Of a stretch of 64,000 nt of DNA, positions 10,105 to 20,837 are shown piece after piece. The notes under the pieces are model-generated. The model saw only the letters and a program-made list of their open reading frames with translations, did not search any database and was not told the origin of the DNA. Where the stretch lies: positions 1-64,000 of the forward strand of contig JASKOT010000005.1 of assembly GCA_032158125.1 (NCBI GenBank), written 5' to 3'. The stretch comes from Papiliotrema nemorosa. Its lineage: Eukaryota; Basidiomycota; Tremellomycetes; Tremellales; Rhynchogastremaceae. A program made the translations under genes and the position numbers. Numbering within the stretch: the first letter of the stretch is position 1; the number at the start of each line of letters is the position of its first letter.

Positions 10105-10634
10105 TTAGACTGGTAGCCTTGCTGTTGTAGAGCCCAGACAGGTCAAGTGGGTGTACAGTCACTGATGCGCGATGCTGAGGGGTCGCACATGTCTCGCGTG
10201 TAGCCAGCACGAACGCCAGCCAGTAGAAACAGGCGGACCGCATGTCGGCAACAGATTCACGGCACACAGTGCACTACGATGCTCTTCGTCTTGCTTCAGA
10301 CTGTGATGGTATATGGTTTCCGAGTGGAGCGATCCGACATATATGCGGCTACTTTGCCGAGTGCCGCGACCAAAACAAGAAGGAGGCTATAAACAGATGG
10401 AGAGCATACCGGGCCTAATTCTCGGAAGACAGTCTATCCGAAGCCCGGTGAGAATGGGCAAACGAACGATATTGGTACAGCTAGGTTCAAGTTGAAGTTG
10501 TCTAGAGCTGGTCTGATTCTGCGAGCCTTCGAGACAAGGATGGATCTGCATCCAGCTGGGGCCGCAGCCCCAAATACTTGGCGAGCCTGAACACACGATC
10601 TCGAGCAAACACCTTTCTTACAACGCAGGATGCA
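10105..10634. other. non-coding, possibly decayed transporter sequence
   Basis: This stretch lies between the transporter remnant and the end of the next gene. Small ORFs on both strands have no recognisable domain. It may contain further eroded transporter sequence, but I cannot align any of it. Confidence 0.35.
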
Positions 10635-12590
10635 TCAAGCGAGAATCTTGCGCAACTCTGGATGACCTTCCGGAAGCCTGTACTTTTCCAACTTGACGGG
10701 GATATCTCCACTGTATCCCACGTCGCCTTGAGCTTCCTCCAGTTGTCTCGTAATCTTGCCCACCATCTTTGCTATCCATTTGTCGCTGATGATCCCATCC
10801 ACCACAGTCTTTTTCATCCCATCTTTCATACCTTTGCTTAGCGCCTGACCAAACTCCTTGATACCGGATATCTTGGTCTCAATCTCCGACTCCTTCTCCA
10901 TCTCGACAACCTTGCTCGCCTTTACCAAAGCAGCAATAAAGTTGAGCAAGTCTTGCGAGAAACAAGCAGGCAATCTGACATGCGCACTAATCCCTACGTT
11001 GGCCTCGTCCGCGATAGCTTGCTCGAGCTCGTGTTCGGCAAGTTTTTGATGAGGTCTGCCATCCGCCTCCTCGATCTTCACCTTGAGATCGTTTTCGTCC
11101 TGCTGCGTAGGTCTCGAAGGCAAAAGATGTTCGTGGTGGGGAAGCAGGAAAGAAGGGATGGTAAAGGTTGCGTCGGCGCCTCCTAGACGTACGACCTGCT
11201 CCAACGACTGGTCATCGTCTTTGGCGACTCGATACGCGACCACGTCTTCGAATTTGAGAGACGTAATAATGTCGTAGATTGGCAAGAAAGGTACAGAGGC
11301 GAGCCCTCTGATGTCTACCAACTCCATCACGAAATTAGCATCCGCCAACCACATCAAAACCCTCTTTTCCAACCGTCTGAGCTCCTTGCTCTCCTCTGAG
11401 TAATCCTTGAACAGGTGCGTTTTGAGGAGATACGAAACCCATTGACCGGATCCTGCTGCAGTGATGGAAGCGATGGTGACAGGGTGGAAGTAGCTGATGG
11501 GGTTGAGAAGGAGACGAAGTAGCATGGGTAGACGGTGGAGGAACTGGCGTCGACGCGGAGGGGACAGGTTCTGCAGTGTGGTGACCTTGATGGATCGCTT
11601 GGGCGGGTGGGGTACGGATGCCTTGTCCTGCATCCTGGAGCAGATAGCAGCATTGGTGGCCTTCTTCTCCTCCTTGTCAACATCCTTCCTGCACTGCTCT
11701 ATCGTGTTCGTGGTCCTGATCCATTCCAGCGTCTTCTTGTATTGGTCCGCGGCCTCCTTGTCTTCTGGAGAAACGGCTTGTAGCGATTTGAACCCTGCAA
11801 GAGCCGACGAGTCATCCATGTCTACACCATTGGTCATCTTGCTCTTCATCTTGATCATTCGGGGACGCGATCGACCTCCACGAGCGCCAGCTGCCAATAG
11901 CAGAGGTGTAGCTTCGACCATGAGGGCATCTCCATCCTCGTCTCGCTCTGCGATCTTCACTTCCCCAAATGTCATCTCTCTCTGTCCACCCTTGACGTTT
12001 GCAAAACAATCACTGATCTTGACGCTTCTGAACAAGGCGACAGTGACCTTTTCAGTTGATATCGCCAGCTCTAGATCGTCTGCGAGCTTGATACCGACCT
12101 CGATGCCGTGTGCAACCACCGTGAGCGTTGAGAGCGAGATGGTCAAGCCTCGGATGACCATGAGGCCATCGACGTCGACATCAATCTCGAGCGCGGGTAT
12201 TTCAAACAGAGCAATCGTGTCGTGAACAAATTGGAGCTGGATGATGAATCTTCTAAGGGTCCGGCGAACGTACCGAGCGACAAGGTCAAACTGGAAAAGA
12301 CAGGTGAGGAAGATCGTGGGGTATGTGATCACCGTCAAGAGTCCGAATAGCAGCCATGACGTTGCTGCGACTGCGTATACCAAGTTGATCGTTGATATGA
12401 GGGTCCAGAGGGGCACGATGGAAAGTATCCGATGACCCTTTGATGCTCCGAGGAGGATACAAAAGGTGAGGAGGGGCGTGCCGGAAACAGCCCAGCGAAA
12501 AGCCCACGCCCATTTGGATGCCGCCAGCACTGCTAGAGCACTGAAAAAGACGGGTATCGAGGGCGATATGGCCGCCGAAGAGCCGCTCAT
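10635..12590 (-). CDS. large conserved-looking membrane protein, function unknown
   Basis: One uninterrupted ORF of 651 codons, unusual among the intron-rich neighbours. The first 115 residues hold three or four hydrophobic segments (FFSALAVLAASKWAWAF, LLTFCILLGA, LVYAVAATSWLLFGLLTVI, IFLTCLFQFDLVARYV). A long soluble part follows with a beta-rich stretch resembling membrane-anchored lipid-transfer proteins (ALEIDVDVDGLMVIRGLTIS), a Lys/Glu-rich centre, and an amphipathic C-terminal half ending in YSGDIPVKLEKYRLPEG. The shape, an N-terminal membrane anchor then strand-rich repeats, recalls the fungal Csf1/Fmp27-like class, but I cannot claim membership. The start Met is the first in frame and begins just before the first hydrophobic segment. 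Confidence 0.8.
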   Translation of the reverse strand: MSGSSAAISPSIPVFFSALAVLAASKWAWAFRWAVSGTPLLTFCILLGASKGHRILSIVPLWTLISTINLVYAVAATSWLLFGLLTVITYPTIFLTCLFQFDLVARYVRRTLRRFIIQLQFVHDTIALFEIPALEIDVDVDGLMVIRGLTISLSTLTVVAHGIEVGIKLADDLELAISTEKVTVALFRSVKISDCFANVKGGQREMTFGEVKIAERDEDGDALMVEATPLLLAAGARGGRSRPRMIKMKSKMTNGVDMDDSSALAGFKSLQAVSPEDKEAADQYKKTLEWIRTTNTIEQCRKDVDKEEKKATNAAICSRMQDKASVPHPPKRSIKVTTLQNLSPPRRRQFLHRLPMLLRLLLNPISYFHPVTIASITAAGSGQWVSYLLKTHLFKDYSEESKELRRLEKRVLMWLADANFVMELVDIRGLASVPFLPIYDIITSLKFEDVVAYRVAKDDDQSLEQVVRLGGADATFTIPSFLLPHHEHLLPSRPTQQDENDLKVKIEEADGRPHQKLAEHELEQAIADEANVGISAHVRLPACFSQDLLNFIAALVKASKVVEMEKESEIETKISGIKEFGQALSKGMKDGMKKTVVDGIISDKWIAKMVGKITRQLEEAQGDVGYSGDIPVKLEKYRLPEGHPELRKILA

Positions 12591-12866
12591 GAGTGGTCAA
12601 GGGGGATGTACAACATCAAGACGGAAGAGATGAAAGGTTGAGTTTCGAAATGGTTTTGGTTTTTTTGTGCACCTGGTCGGTTGATGACGTCGATCCCTTT
12701 GGCGACGCCGCTGACATGGGGAAAGAGCGACGATGGGCCCACATGCATGTGTCGCATGCTTTGGTTGGCTATCATCAGAGGTCAGAATGAGTGTATAGTG
12801 GGGCACGCCATGCATATAGTGGACGAAAGCAGGGGAGAAGACTTCTGATGATAACACCCCACTGTC

Positions 12867-13990
12867 CTACTGTTCAAATTGCTCCGTCTGGTTGTACCCA
12901 TACTTGAGCTCACCATGCCAGTACACGGGTGCCTGCGCCTTGACATGTAGCCAGGCAGTGTCAATAGCATCCACGACCTCTTGAGGCAATGGTCCCTTTT
13001 CAAGATCCTTCAAGTTGTTCTCCAACTGTTCCTGGCTGGAGACGCCAATGATCACCCCATCGCCCTTGCTCCCAACTTCTCCCACATTCAGAGCGGAATG
13101 ATGGATGACCCATCGGAGTGCCGTCTCGATGAGGGTAAGTCCCGCCTTTTTCGAGGCTTCTTCGATGATATTGAGAGCTTCAAAGGTCGAGTTTCGGAAG
13201 TATCTCGCTCTGTAGGCCGGGGCATTGTGCTTGTTTTTTGAGCCAAACCGTGATTCGTCATCGGGAACCTGATCGACCGATTTGATTTTGCCGGAGAACA
13301 ATCCTCCCGCAATGGGGTTGTAGATGACGACTTGCAGGCCGTACCGATGACAGGCGACAATGAGTTCAGACTCGAGATTCCGCGCTTGGGTCAGCTCTAA
13401 GGTGACGGTGAATGACTCACTGATTGCATTGTACATTCCCTGGTAGATGGTCGGCTTGACCCATCCCTTGGCATCACATAGAGTCACGACTTCTGCAACC
13501 TCGTACGCGGTGAAATTGCTCAGACCAAGCTCCTTGAACTTTCCCTCCGTGTACAATTTGTTGACTTCCTCCAGTGTCTCTTTAAACGGGGTCTTTCTGT
13601 CCGCGGCGTGGAGGTAGAAGATGTCGACAGAGTCTGTCCCGAGCTGTTCGAGATTCCATTCGAGCTTGGCTCGGATATTGGCCGCATCATGTCCACCGTG
13701 CTGCTCCGAGGGGTAGAATTTGGTCGCGAGCTTGAGACCTCGCTCCTTCCATCCAGCTTGACGTGTAAAGTCTTGCTGTCTAGTGCCGCAGTATGCATGA
13801 GCAGTATCCACCTCGTTGTAGCCAGCACTTTGGAACTTGTCGAGGATCGACTTGTATTTGTCGAGGTCTGAGATTCTAGCCAACTCTGGGTCCGGCCCAA
13901 AGGTCATCAGACCCAGTATGACCTGTCAAACGTCAGCTGACAAAGCTCACAATGCTACATGAATCCTACTCGAGGCTTCGTCGGAGACAT
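12867..13990 (-). CDS. aldo-keto reductase, AKR7 (aflatoxin aldehyde reductase-like)
   Basis: Two exons: 13990-13970 (MSPTKPR) and 13922-12867, joined by a 47 nt intron (GTAGGA...ACAG). The protein has 358 residues. Landmarks are VILGLMTFGPDPE, NEVDTAHAYCGTRQ with catalytic Asp and Tyr, LKLATKFYPSE with the Lys, VDIFYLHAADRKTPF with the His, FKELGLSNF, and a cofactor-binding SSQEQLENNLKDLE near the end. The AKR7 group reduces aldehydes and succinic semialdehyde or dialdehydes with NADPH. The usual C-terminal HGELKYGY-type ending is seen (YWHGELKYGYNQTEQ). The gene is intact and faces the telomere like its neighbours. Confidence 0.9.
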
Positions 13991-14293
13991 TGGTACTGGG
14001 AGGTCTTTGAGATAGGTGAATGAGATGTTCTGAAGGACGTGGGCATCGTTGAAGAGGTCATGACATTACCCCCTTGACCTCCACCGTACCTCCACTGTAC
14101 CTCCACATTAGCCCTATTCATAGCGACGCAACTACACTACGAGTCCTTGCGGTCAACGCCCGGCTAAGTCGCCCATGCTGGCATGGGACTAGACCGGTGA
14201 CAAGTCATTCATGCACAATCGGACTACACCTCGCGCCAGATTATGGACTACATTCCCGAGCTCCCGAATTCCACCACGCCCTGTTTATGACTC
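13991..14293. other. promoter of the AKR7-type gene and transporter 3' side
   Basis: About 300 bases separate the reductase start and the transporter stop. There is a short imperfect tandem of CCTCCAC elements at about 14074-14106. No gene was recognised. Confidence 0.4.
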
Positions 14294-16169
14294 TCACACA
14301 CGTGATCTTGCATCCGACACCTCGAGCTGAACGATCATTGCCTTTTCGTCGCGACTGTCGCCCAAGGAGTCTTTGGCTCTCGACGCCTCCTGCTCCTTTG
14401 CTGCTTGAAGCTCGTGCATCGCAGCGATAGCTTTCCGTCTACCGTCCTTGACACCACCGTAATCGAAGATTAAGGACACTTCTTCGATCGACATTTTCGA
14501 AGTTTCGGGGTAGCAAAAGTAGATGAGCACAAAGTAGCAAGAGTTGACTGCGATGTAAACGAGGTAGTATCTCCAGGTGATGGCTTTAAGCGCAACCGGG
14601 TTTGCAAATTGGTTGAACGCATTGCCGAAGTTCTGAGCGAGGATGAAGAGTGCCATTCCCTTGGCCCGGAGGGTATAAGGCAATAGCTCCGAGGCATACG
14701 AGTAAGGCAGAGGGACCCAAGCCAGATTGTAGACTCCATAGTAAATGTAGAGGAAGGGGACCGCTGCCACACCATACTGAGATCCTTTGCCAGCCTCGAA
14801 TGTCGCAGTGAGAGCTGCCACGATGGCAAATGCAATGACCATGCCCACTTCGGACGTGAGGAACAACGGCCGGCGTCCCACTTTGTCCGCATTTAAAGCG
14901 ACAGTGTAGCTGATGATCAAGTTCCAAATCGATAAACCTAGTTGGAGAGCGAGCTGTCGAACCGGCTGTGTGATTCCGACTGTCCTCAAAACAGGGGTAA
15001 GGAACCAAGAGACAATCCCAACACCGTTCATGTTGGTACCCGCGCCACACGTCATGCAGACCAAGAGTCGTCGTCTATTGGCTCGAGTCCGGAAAAAGTC
15101 GAGCTGCACTTCAGACCTGAGGCCTTCAACCTGTAGCATTGACTCACGTAAGATGTCTTTGACGCTTCGGCTTCAGCCTCGATGGAGTTGACGGTCTCCT
15201 GGAATTCCCAATGAACCAGTGCATCATCGGTATTTCCATTGGCGTGATGTCGAGCCATGACGGCTTTGGCCTCGTCGAGCCGACCCTGCTTGACTAGCCA
15301 CTAACAGTCACTACGGCGCTCGGCATTCGATGGGCACGGTCACTCACTCGTGGAGATTCAGGGGCATCGAAGATCATGATCAGAACGTTGAGTGGTCCAA
15401 TAATTTGCATCAAACATGCCAAACGCCATCCCCAATCACCGGGAATGTAGAGACCGACCACTGAGACTGTCAGGCCATGCACATCGAAGCTTTGCACTTA
15501 CGAGTGAATATACCCGATAAAATACTTCCTGCAAAGATATAACAGTAGTACAGGGTCGACAAAGGAGACCGCAGACGGGGATGAGAGATCTCTTGCAAGT
15601 AGGCAGGGGCGACAACTTTGGCAATGGCCCCGCCTGCACCGATCACGGCACGAGCTATTATCAACGATCGTTATTTCGACACTCCTTGTCAACTCACTAG
15701 CCATGAACATTCCAGCATTTTGAGAAAATGTTTGGATCAGAGATCCCACGAGGACGAGACCGCAACCGATCCATATAGGGATCCGACGACCAAATCGGGT
15801 CGTTATCCATTCCGCGATGAACGCGAACGGGATACCAGGTAAAAAGAGCGTCGCCGCGATCACTCCGAGACGCAGACCAGAAGGGGACCCGAAATACTTG
15901 TTCCAAGCGGGCAGAGATTGAAGGCCACCCAACAAGCCTTGATCGTCTACGCCGGGGTCAATTGAGGAGACAATTGATCTTCCTCGCACTCACATCCTAG
16001 GTAGTAGGAACATAGACCGATACCAGCTCCGTGTCGGACATTACGTCTCAAAGCAGGATCTTTCCACCACTTTTCATGAGTGTCATCCGATTGTCAGCGC
16101 TGACAGCGAGACGGTCAAGGGACACCTACTTGGTATATCGGCAAAAGTTTGCTTAAAGTCGCTCCTCAT
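14294..16169 (-). CDS. MFS sugar transporter (lactose/hexose permease-like)
   Basis: A multi-exon gene starting at 16169 (MRSDFKQTFADIPS). Sugar-porter features are LPGIPFAFIAEWITTRFGRR with the RFGRR loop, a GRAVIGAGGAIAKVVAPAYLQEI-type helix 4, ESPRWL-like loop sequence near 15350, NADKVGRRPLF, PYSYASELLPYTLRAKG, the QxxNQFANP helix, and YPETSKMSIEEV as the end signature. About 530 residues, in the plasma membrane with 12 helices, presumably proton symport of a sugar or polyol. It is the first gene of the 14-35 kb group. Its promoter holds four TTCGG/CCGAA motifs (16270-16295) and a TATATAAG box (16222-16230, minus strand). Confidence 0.87.
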
Positions 16170-16269
16170 GATTTAGCCTCAATGGATGCGGTGGGGCATT
16201 GAGGTGTATGGAGGAGCTCCGCTTATATACCTTGCATACACGTTAGATCGAGGGAATTCCCGCGGGTCA

Positions 16270-16295
16270 CCGAACCTTTCGGTTTCGGCGCCGAA
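16270..16295. promoter_or_regulatory. TTCGG/CCGAA motif cluster upstream of the sugar transporter
   Basis: Four copies of the pentamer lie in 26 bases (CCGAA 16270, TTCGG 16278, TTCGG 16284, CCGAA 16291). The last two form the perfect 12-base palindrome TTCGGCGCCGAA. The cluster is about 100 bases upstream of the ATG at 16169. CGG triplets are the usual contacts of Zn2Cys6 regulators, and one is encoded at 20838-23600. The link is inference. Confidence 0.6.
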
Positions 16296-16537
16296 TGTGC
16301 GCCAAGCAGTGTGAGTGTGCGGCGTTGTTCTCGTCGACGCCCACCGGTATTATCGGCCAACGACGTAATGGCCGAACGGACGACGTTATCGACCTGAGCT
16401 GTTGACGTTCTGCTTAATTGCAACATGTAAGGTAGGATCTCAGTCATGTCAGCAGGGACAGCTTCACAAGTTCGGCGTTCGAGGAGCTTTGAGCAGAAAA
16501 GGGACCTTTTTGGAGTTTGCATCGTGCATGGATATCA

Positions 16538-17747
16538 CTATTCCTGGTTCATTATGACAATTTTGATCTCTGTACCCGCTTTCACGGTCTTGAAGGCGTC
16601 TTCTGACTGCGCAATGGGAAATGTCTTGGTAATGAGGGGCTCCAAGTCCAGTAAACCTCTTTCTATCAAGTCCATCCCATCTTCGAACGCCCGTGTGGTG
16701 TATCGGAGGGTACCGACCACGTTGAGCTCTTTGGTTGCTATCTGCAATGCAGGAAAATTGGTGAGGGCGGGACCCATTCCAGCTTGGCAGTCTGAAGTCA
16801 GAAATGGTGATCTAATTACGACTTACATGTCCCTCCATAGCGAAGCATTGTGATTCCAAGCTGCTGCGGGGCTTCTTGACCGGAAGCTTCGATGACAAGA
16901 TCTGGGCCAACATCTGTACCCAGCTGCTGGACGATAGAAGCGGAGACTTCTCGATTCCACTCCATCGTATCCTTACCAGCTGGTCTGGCAACTGAGAGGT
17001 GTGTGTGCGTTGCGACGTATGATTTGGCAAAAGCAAGGCGAGATTCAGATACGTCGATAGCAGTGATCGTTCTCGCTCCGTAGGCCTTTGCAACCGCCAT
17101 GCACAATAGACCCAATGGACCGCAGCCAGTGACAACGACGTTTTGATGAGCTCGAAGACCACATCTTCGGGCAAGGTGAATCGCAATCGCCAGAGGTTGG
17201 AGACATCCAGACGCTTTCCACGAGACCGAGTCGGGTATTTTGACTGCGTTGATCGCAGGGCAAGCGTACCATTGACATAGCGTTCCATCTGTCTTGTCAG
17301 CGCTCTGCCCGCTGGAGCCTTGAATGTACCAGTTGGAGGCGAGGCCATGTATGTGTCGTTCATACAACAGTTGAACTTTCCACCTTTGCAGTAGCGACAC
17401 ACTCTGCAAGGAAGAGCCGGTTCAATCGCGACTCGATCTCCGACCTTCAGCCCAGAGACATTTTCCCCGACTTGGTAGATCTCCCCGGAAGACTCATGTC
17501 CCAGGACAAGAGGCTTCTTGACCACTGATGTACCTATCCCGCCATTCTTGTAATACGATAGGTCACTTCCGCATCTGATATGAGCTCGTGGGCAGCAGAA
17601 AGAAACGCACATTCCAGTAGCCATGACCTTGACCAACACTTGATCCGCCCCGCATTTCGGAATGGGCCGATTTTCGATGATTACCGACTCTTTGCCCGTC
17701 AATACGCAGTGAGTGTTGGGTCCGTTGAAGTTTTTAGAAGCTGTCAT
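16538..17747 (-). CDS. zinc-dependent sorbitol/xylitol/arabinitol-type dehydrogenase
   Basis: A medium-chain dehydrogenase in about four exons. Starting at 17747, the order is CVLTGKESVIIENRPIP, MATGICGSDLSYYKNG with the catalytic-zinc Cys, PLVLGHESSGEI with the zinc His and Glu, GDRVAIEPALPCRVCRYC with the structural-zinc Cys set (C-x2-C-x2-C...C), a Rossmann VVVTGCGPLGLLCMAVAKAYG (split here), AIDVSESRLAFAKSYVA and the closing FKTVKAGTEIKIVI. This pattern is that of NAD(P)-dependent polyol dehydrogenases such as sorbitol, xylitol or L-arabinitol 4-dehydrogenase, which oxidise a polyol to a ketose in the cytosol. Exact substrate is not readable. It follows a sugar transporter in the same orientation. 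Three TTCGG/CCGAA motifs lie 82-115 bases upstream. Confidence 0.87.
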
Positions 17748-17828
17748 GGCGTGATTGTAGGAGGTGAAGATGAACGTAAGGAATATGCATCGACATGTCA
17801 GAGAGTTGACCTTTAAGAGAGCGAGACG

Positions 17829-17862
17829 CCGAATCGATCCACCGAAGATCGGTCACGTTCGG
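17829..17862. promoter_or_regulatory. TTCGG/CCGAA motif cluster upstream of the polyol dehydrogenase
   Basis: CCGAA at 17829 and 17842 and TTCGG at 17858 occur within 34 bases, 82-115 bases upstream of the ATG at 17747. One copy reads CACCGAA, the same extended form as at the transporter and SDR/PhyH promoters. The rest of the 17748-18114 gap holds no gene that I can recognise. Confidence 0.55.
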
Positions 17863-18114
17863 GCATCGGTGCCAAGCGCATCATGATGCGCATGCTCGCA
17901 GCAGAGGGCAAAGCCGAAGTTCTGATTGCGGCCGTTGAGACCTTAGCTCGGATGGTAAAACGAAGCTCGAGACTGCTCAGAGGTACTCTAGACAGGATTC
18001 GGAGAAAACCAATCAATGCATCCTTGATGGCTACTACAGGATTGCGGTCCATCTCATCAAGCTCAACCAGCAATCTCATCCCTACCAGTATTAGAAAGAG
18101 CAACAGTACCCCAC

Positions 18115-19371
18115 TCACGTGTAGGAATCATCGGGCATCCTAATACCGTCATTGATTGACAAGCCCATAAGTCGACCGCCATCAACGGTCAACATGGCAT
18201 GGTTCATATAGGCTCCTCCAGGCGAAGCAAGCATGATGGCTGGTCCCACAATCTCCTCGGGTCGTCCAGCTCGACCTGCAGTGCATCTGGAAGCTGCTTT
18301 TTCCGCTTGATGATTGAGATTGTACTGATACTTGCCAGACTCGGAAACGCCTGTCATTTCCGAAGGGAAGATACCAGGGCAGATGCAATTCACCCGAATC
18401 TTCATGCTGCTTGCTTAGCGTGCACTGATTTTGATCTTCTACACTTACGGATGGAGTCGACCCGCGAGTAGTTTGGAGAGGTGCACGGCTGGTGTCAGGT
18501 AGGATGTCCTGCAGGGAGGACACTCACTTGCAGCTTTCGACACTCCATAAGTAATGGATCCCATTGATCTAATATTAGACATGTCTGGTGTGCAAGCGGT
18601 CTCAGACTCGCCTCATATTGCTAAGTGCAGCAAGGGACGCGATGATGAGCACGCTGGGATCTTGCGATTTTCGCAATAGTGGGATGAAGTTGACTGTGAG
18701 GAAGTAGACGCCCGAAACATTGACTGAACGTCAGCAGTATCTAGGCTTCGCTCCTTGAAGGTCTCACTCTGGTTGCTTCGGTCAAAATCGCACCTACACT
18801 CAGTGCGCTTGCTCCTCTAGACACTCACTCGTCAAGGCCGTTGATGAGAAGATTCTCGACTTGATCAGCTGTCCGGTCAGTGAAGGCACCGCTTCTAACA
18901 CACGATCGTTGTGATCCTCCGCTTTGACTCTCCAAGGACTGTTGACCCCAGCGCAATTGACCAGGGTATCGATCTGGAAGTGAGATGAGTCAATAAAAAT
19001 CCCTTACGTGTGCCTCTTCGTCTGCGATAGCTTGGACTATAGCTTGACAGCCAGCTTTGGTTTGGACATCCCCCTGGACGCTATGCTTGTTAACGAGATA
19101 ATTCTGAAACATTCCTGGTCACTCACACCCGAACGTCTCCATCCATCTGTTTCGCGGCCATTTGAAGTGTCGCCAATCGTCTGCCGACGATGTACACCTT
19201 GGCTCCGTTGACAGCAAAGCCTTCGGCGATTGCCTTGCCTAGACCAGACCCTCCGCCGGTTACGACTACTACCTTGTCTTTCACTGAGAAAAGACTGTCC
19301 GCTCGAAAGGGTACATGTTGTTCGTAGGGTTGTTTGTGGACTCCATTCCCGTTTCCGTTTGCGACTGGCAT
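18115..19371 (-). CDS. short-chain dehydrogenase/reductase
   Basis: A multi-exon SDR. After a 35-residue leader come [19 protein letters not shown], the cofactor glycine motif with VYIVGRR at the end of strand 2 (an Arg pair suggesting NADP), a DVRV strand, a split NCAG region, then [10 protein letters not shown] with the catalytic Tyr-x-x-x-Lys, a helix [12 protein letters not shown] and [19 protein letters not shown], ending in [19 protein letters not shown]. It resembles classical fungal SDRs acting on sugars, polyols or small ketones. Its start faces the PhyH-like gene across a 234-base shared promoter that carries four TTCGG/CCGAA motifs, so the two are probably co-expressed. Several internal exons are tiny and their borders were only partly fixed. 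Confidence 0.85.
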
Positions 19372-19453
19372 CGTATGTCAGAGGTAGAGAAGATAGTGGA
19401 CATTAGCCCTCCATGCACATCTATATTCATCCTTGCATGCATGCCCGATGTGG

Positions 19454-19547
19454 CCGAAGCGGATGACCTTGGCGCACCGAATGGTCGGCGAAGGATTCGG
19501 TGCACTTCGGTGTGACCGGTCCGGGAGCGGCCCATGTTATATAACAT
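19454..19547. promoter_or_regulatory. bidirectional SDR/PhyH promoter with motif cluster and palindromic TATA
   Basis: The divergent promoter (19372-19605) holds CCGAA at 19454 and 19477 and TTCGG at 19496 and 19506. Three of the four are in the extended CACCGAA/TTCGGTG form. At 19534-19547 is the perfect palindrome ATGTTATATAACAT, a TATA element about 60 bases ahead of the PhyH ATG and readable in both directions. The symmetry could serve both genes; that is inference. Confidence 0.6.
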
Positions 19548-19605
19548 CTCAACCTTCGTCTTATGTGAATGACCCGCTTTTGTCAGACGTTGCAACATCG
19601 TTACC

Positions 19606-20752
19606 ATGCCGGATCTCAGTCAAGTCGCTGCAAAGGAGGAGATACCCATCACTATCGTCCTCACCGATGAGGAGAGAGACAACGGGTTCATGAGCGACAA
19701 GAAGGTCTACGATGCCATCGAGGGGTTCTTCAAAGACGGTATGATCATTTTGGAAAACGCTATCGATGTGGATATCATCGACAAATTGAATGATCGTATG
19801 CTTCAAGACACTGAGAAGCTGCTGGCTACATCGACGGCACATTTCAAGTGAGAGCCTCACAGTCGGCACTTCCGCTGACCGGCAGTGAGCTCAATGAAAA
19901 CGCAAAGACCAAGGGGGCCAAGGCTGGAGGAAATCTAAGTCAAGTGCCTCCATTGGAGAAGGGTACGTTGACGAAGCATCTGAAGAACACCATTTGAGAC
20001 CTAGAGTATCTATACCCTCAGGTATACGCCAACAAGAATGCCGCCAGAATCGTGTCCAACATCATCGGCCCTCAACCCGAGATCCACTTCATCCGTTCCA
20101 ATACCCTCATAGCCACCGACGAACGTCAATTGGTGCATGCCGACCTGCGATTCGAACATCCTGAGCATCCTTTCGCAATCGCTTTCAATACCTGTCTGGT
20201 GGATGTGGGACCAGAGAATGGGAGTACAGAGATTTGGCTAGGAACTCAGAACACGAATCTTGATTTCCATCGAGAAACTGGCGAGCCATTCATTCACCCT
20301 GATAGATTGGAAGCGAGAAGGAAGGTACGACCCCCCATCTACCCCCGGATGAAGCGTGGTTCCGTGGCCTTGAGGGATCTCCGACTATGGTGAGCTTGCA
20401 AGGTGTGTATCCCTGACGATAAAGGCATGCTGGGATGCCCAATCCCACGCCGAACACTAGGATCATGCTGGCGCTGGTATACTATGCTGCGTGAGTCCCG
20501 CCCCCACTAACGAAGGAATGGAGCTGAAGAAGTAGATGGTACAAGAACGGGTGCCTGACTCCCATGGCTGAGTCGCTGAGACCCACCATCGAGGCTTTGG
20601 AGAAAGAAGCTCAACACAAAATCGCCGTCGACTGGGTTCCAGACGAGGGATATGACTACCTCCACATCAAGTTTAGCAACAACTTTAGCTCCACCTTGAC
20701 GCCTTGGGTATGGGAGAAGATACAGCATATCAAAACTGTGAAGGGCTACTAA
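19606..20752 (+). CDS. phytanoyl-CoA dioxygenase (PhyH)-like Fe(II)/2-oxoglutarate oxygenase
   Basis: Several exons starting MPDLSQVAAKEEIPITIVLT at 19606. After VYDAIEGFFKDGMIILENAI, a typical PhyH N-terminal helix, come HFNELNENAK, YANKNAARIVSNIIGPQPE, the metal motif H-x-D in LVHADLRFEHPEHPFAI, the strand FNTCLVDVGPENGSTEIWLG, the second metal His in RDLRLWHAGMPNPTPNTR with the 2-oxoglutarate Arg, and a C-terminal YDYLHIKFSNNF. PhyH enzymes hydroxylate small organic substrates using Fe(II), O2 and 2-oxoglutarate. The substrate is unknown; fungal members often sit in biosynthetic or catabolic clusters. Length is about 310 residues. It shares its promoter with the SDR. Confidence 0.85.
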
Positions 20753-20837
20753 GATCTGCTCGTATACCATTACAATGTCCGTATCAATACATATTTGAAT
20801 GTGGAGGTAGCAACGTTTGTATGATGCATTCGCATAG

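Noticed and set aside
11497..12225. 242-codon plus-strand ORF
   Set aside because: Antisense of the single-exon 651-residue membrane protein gene, with no motif.
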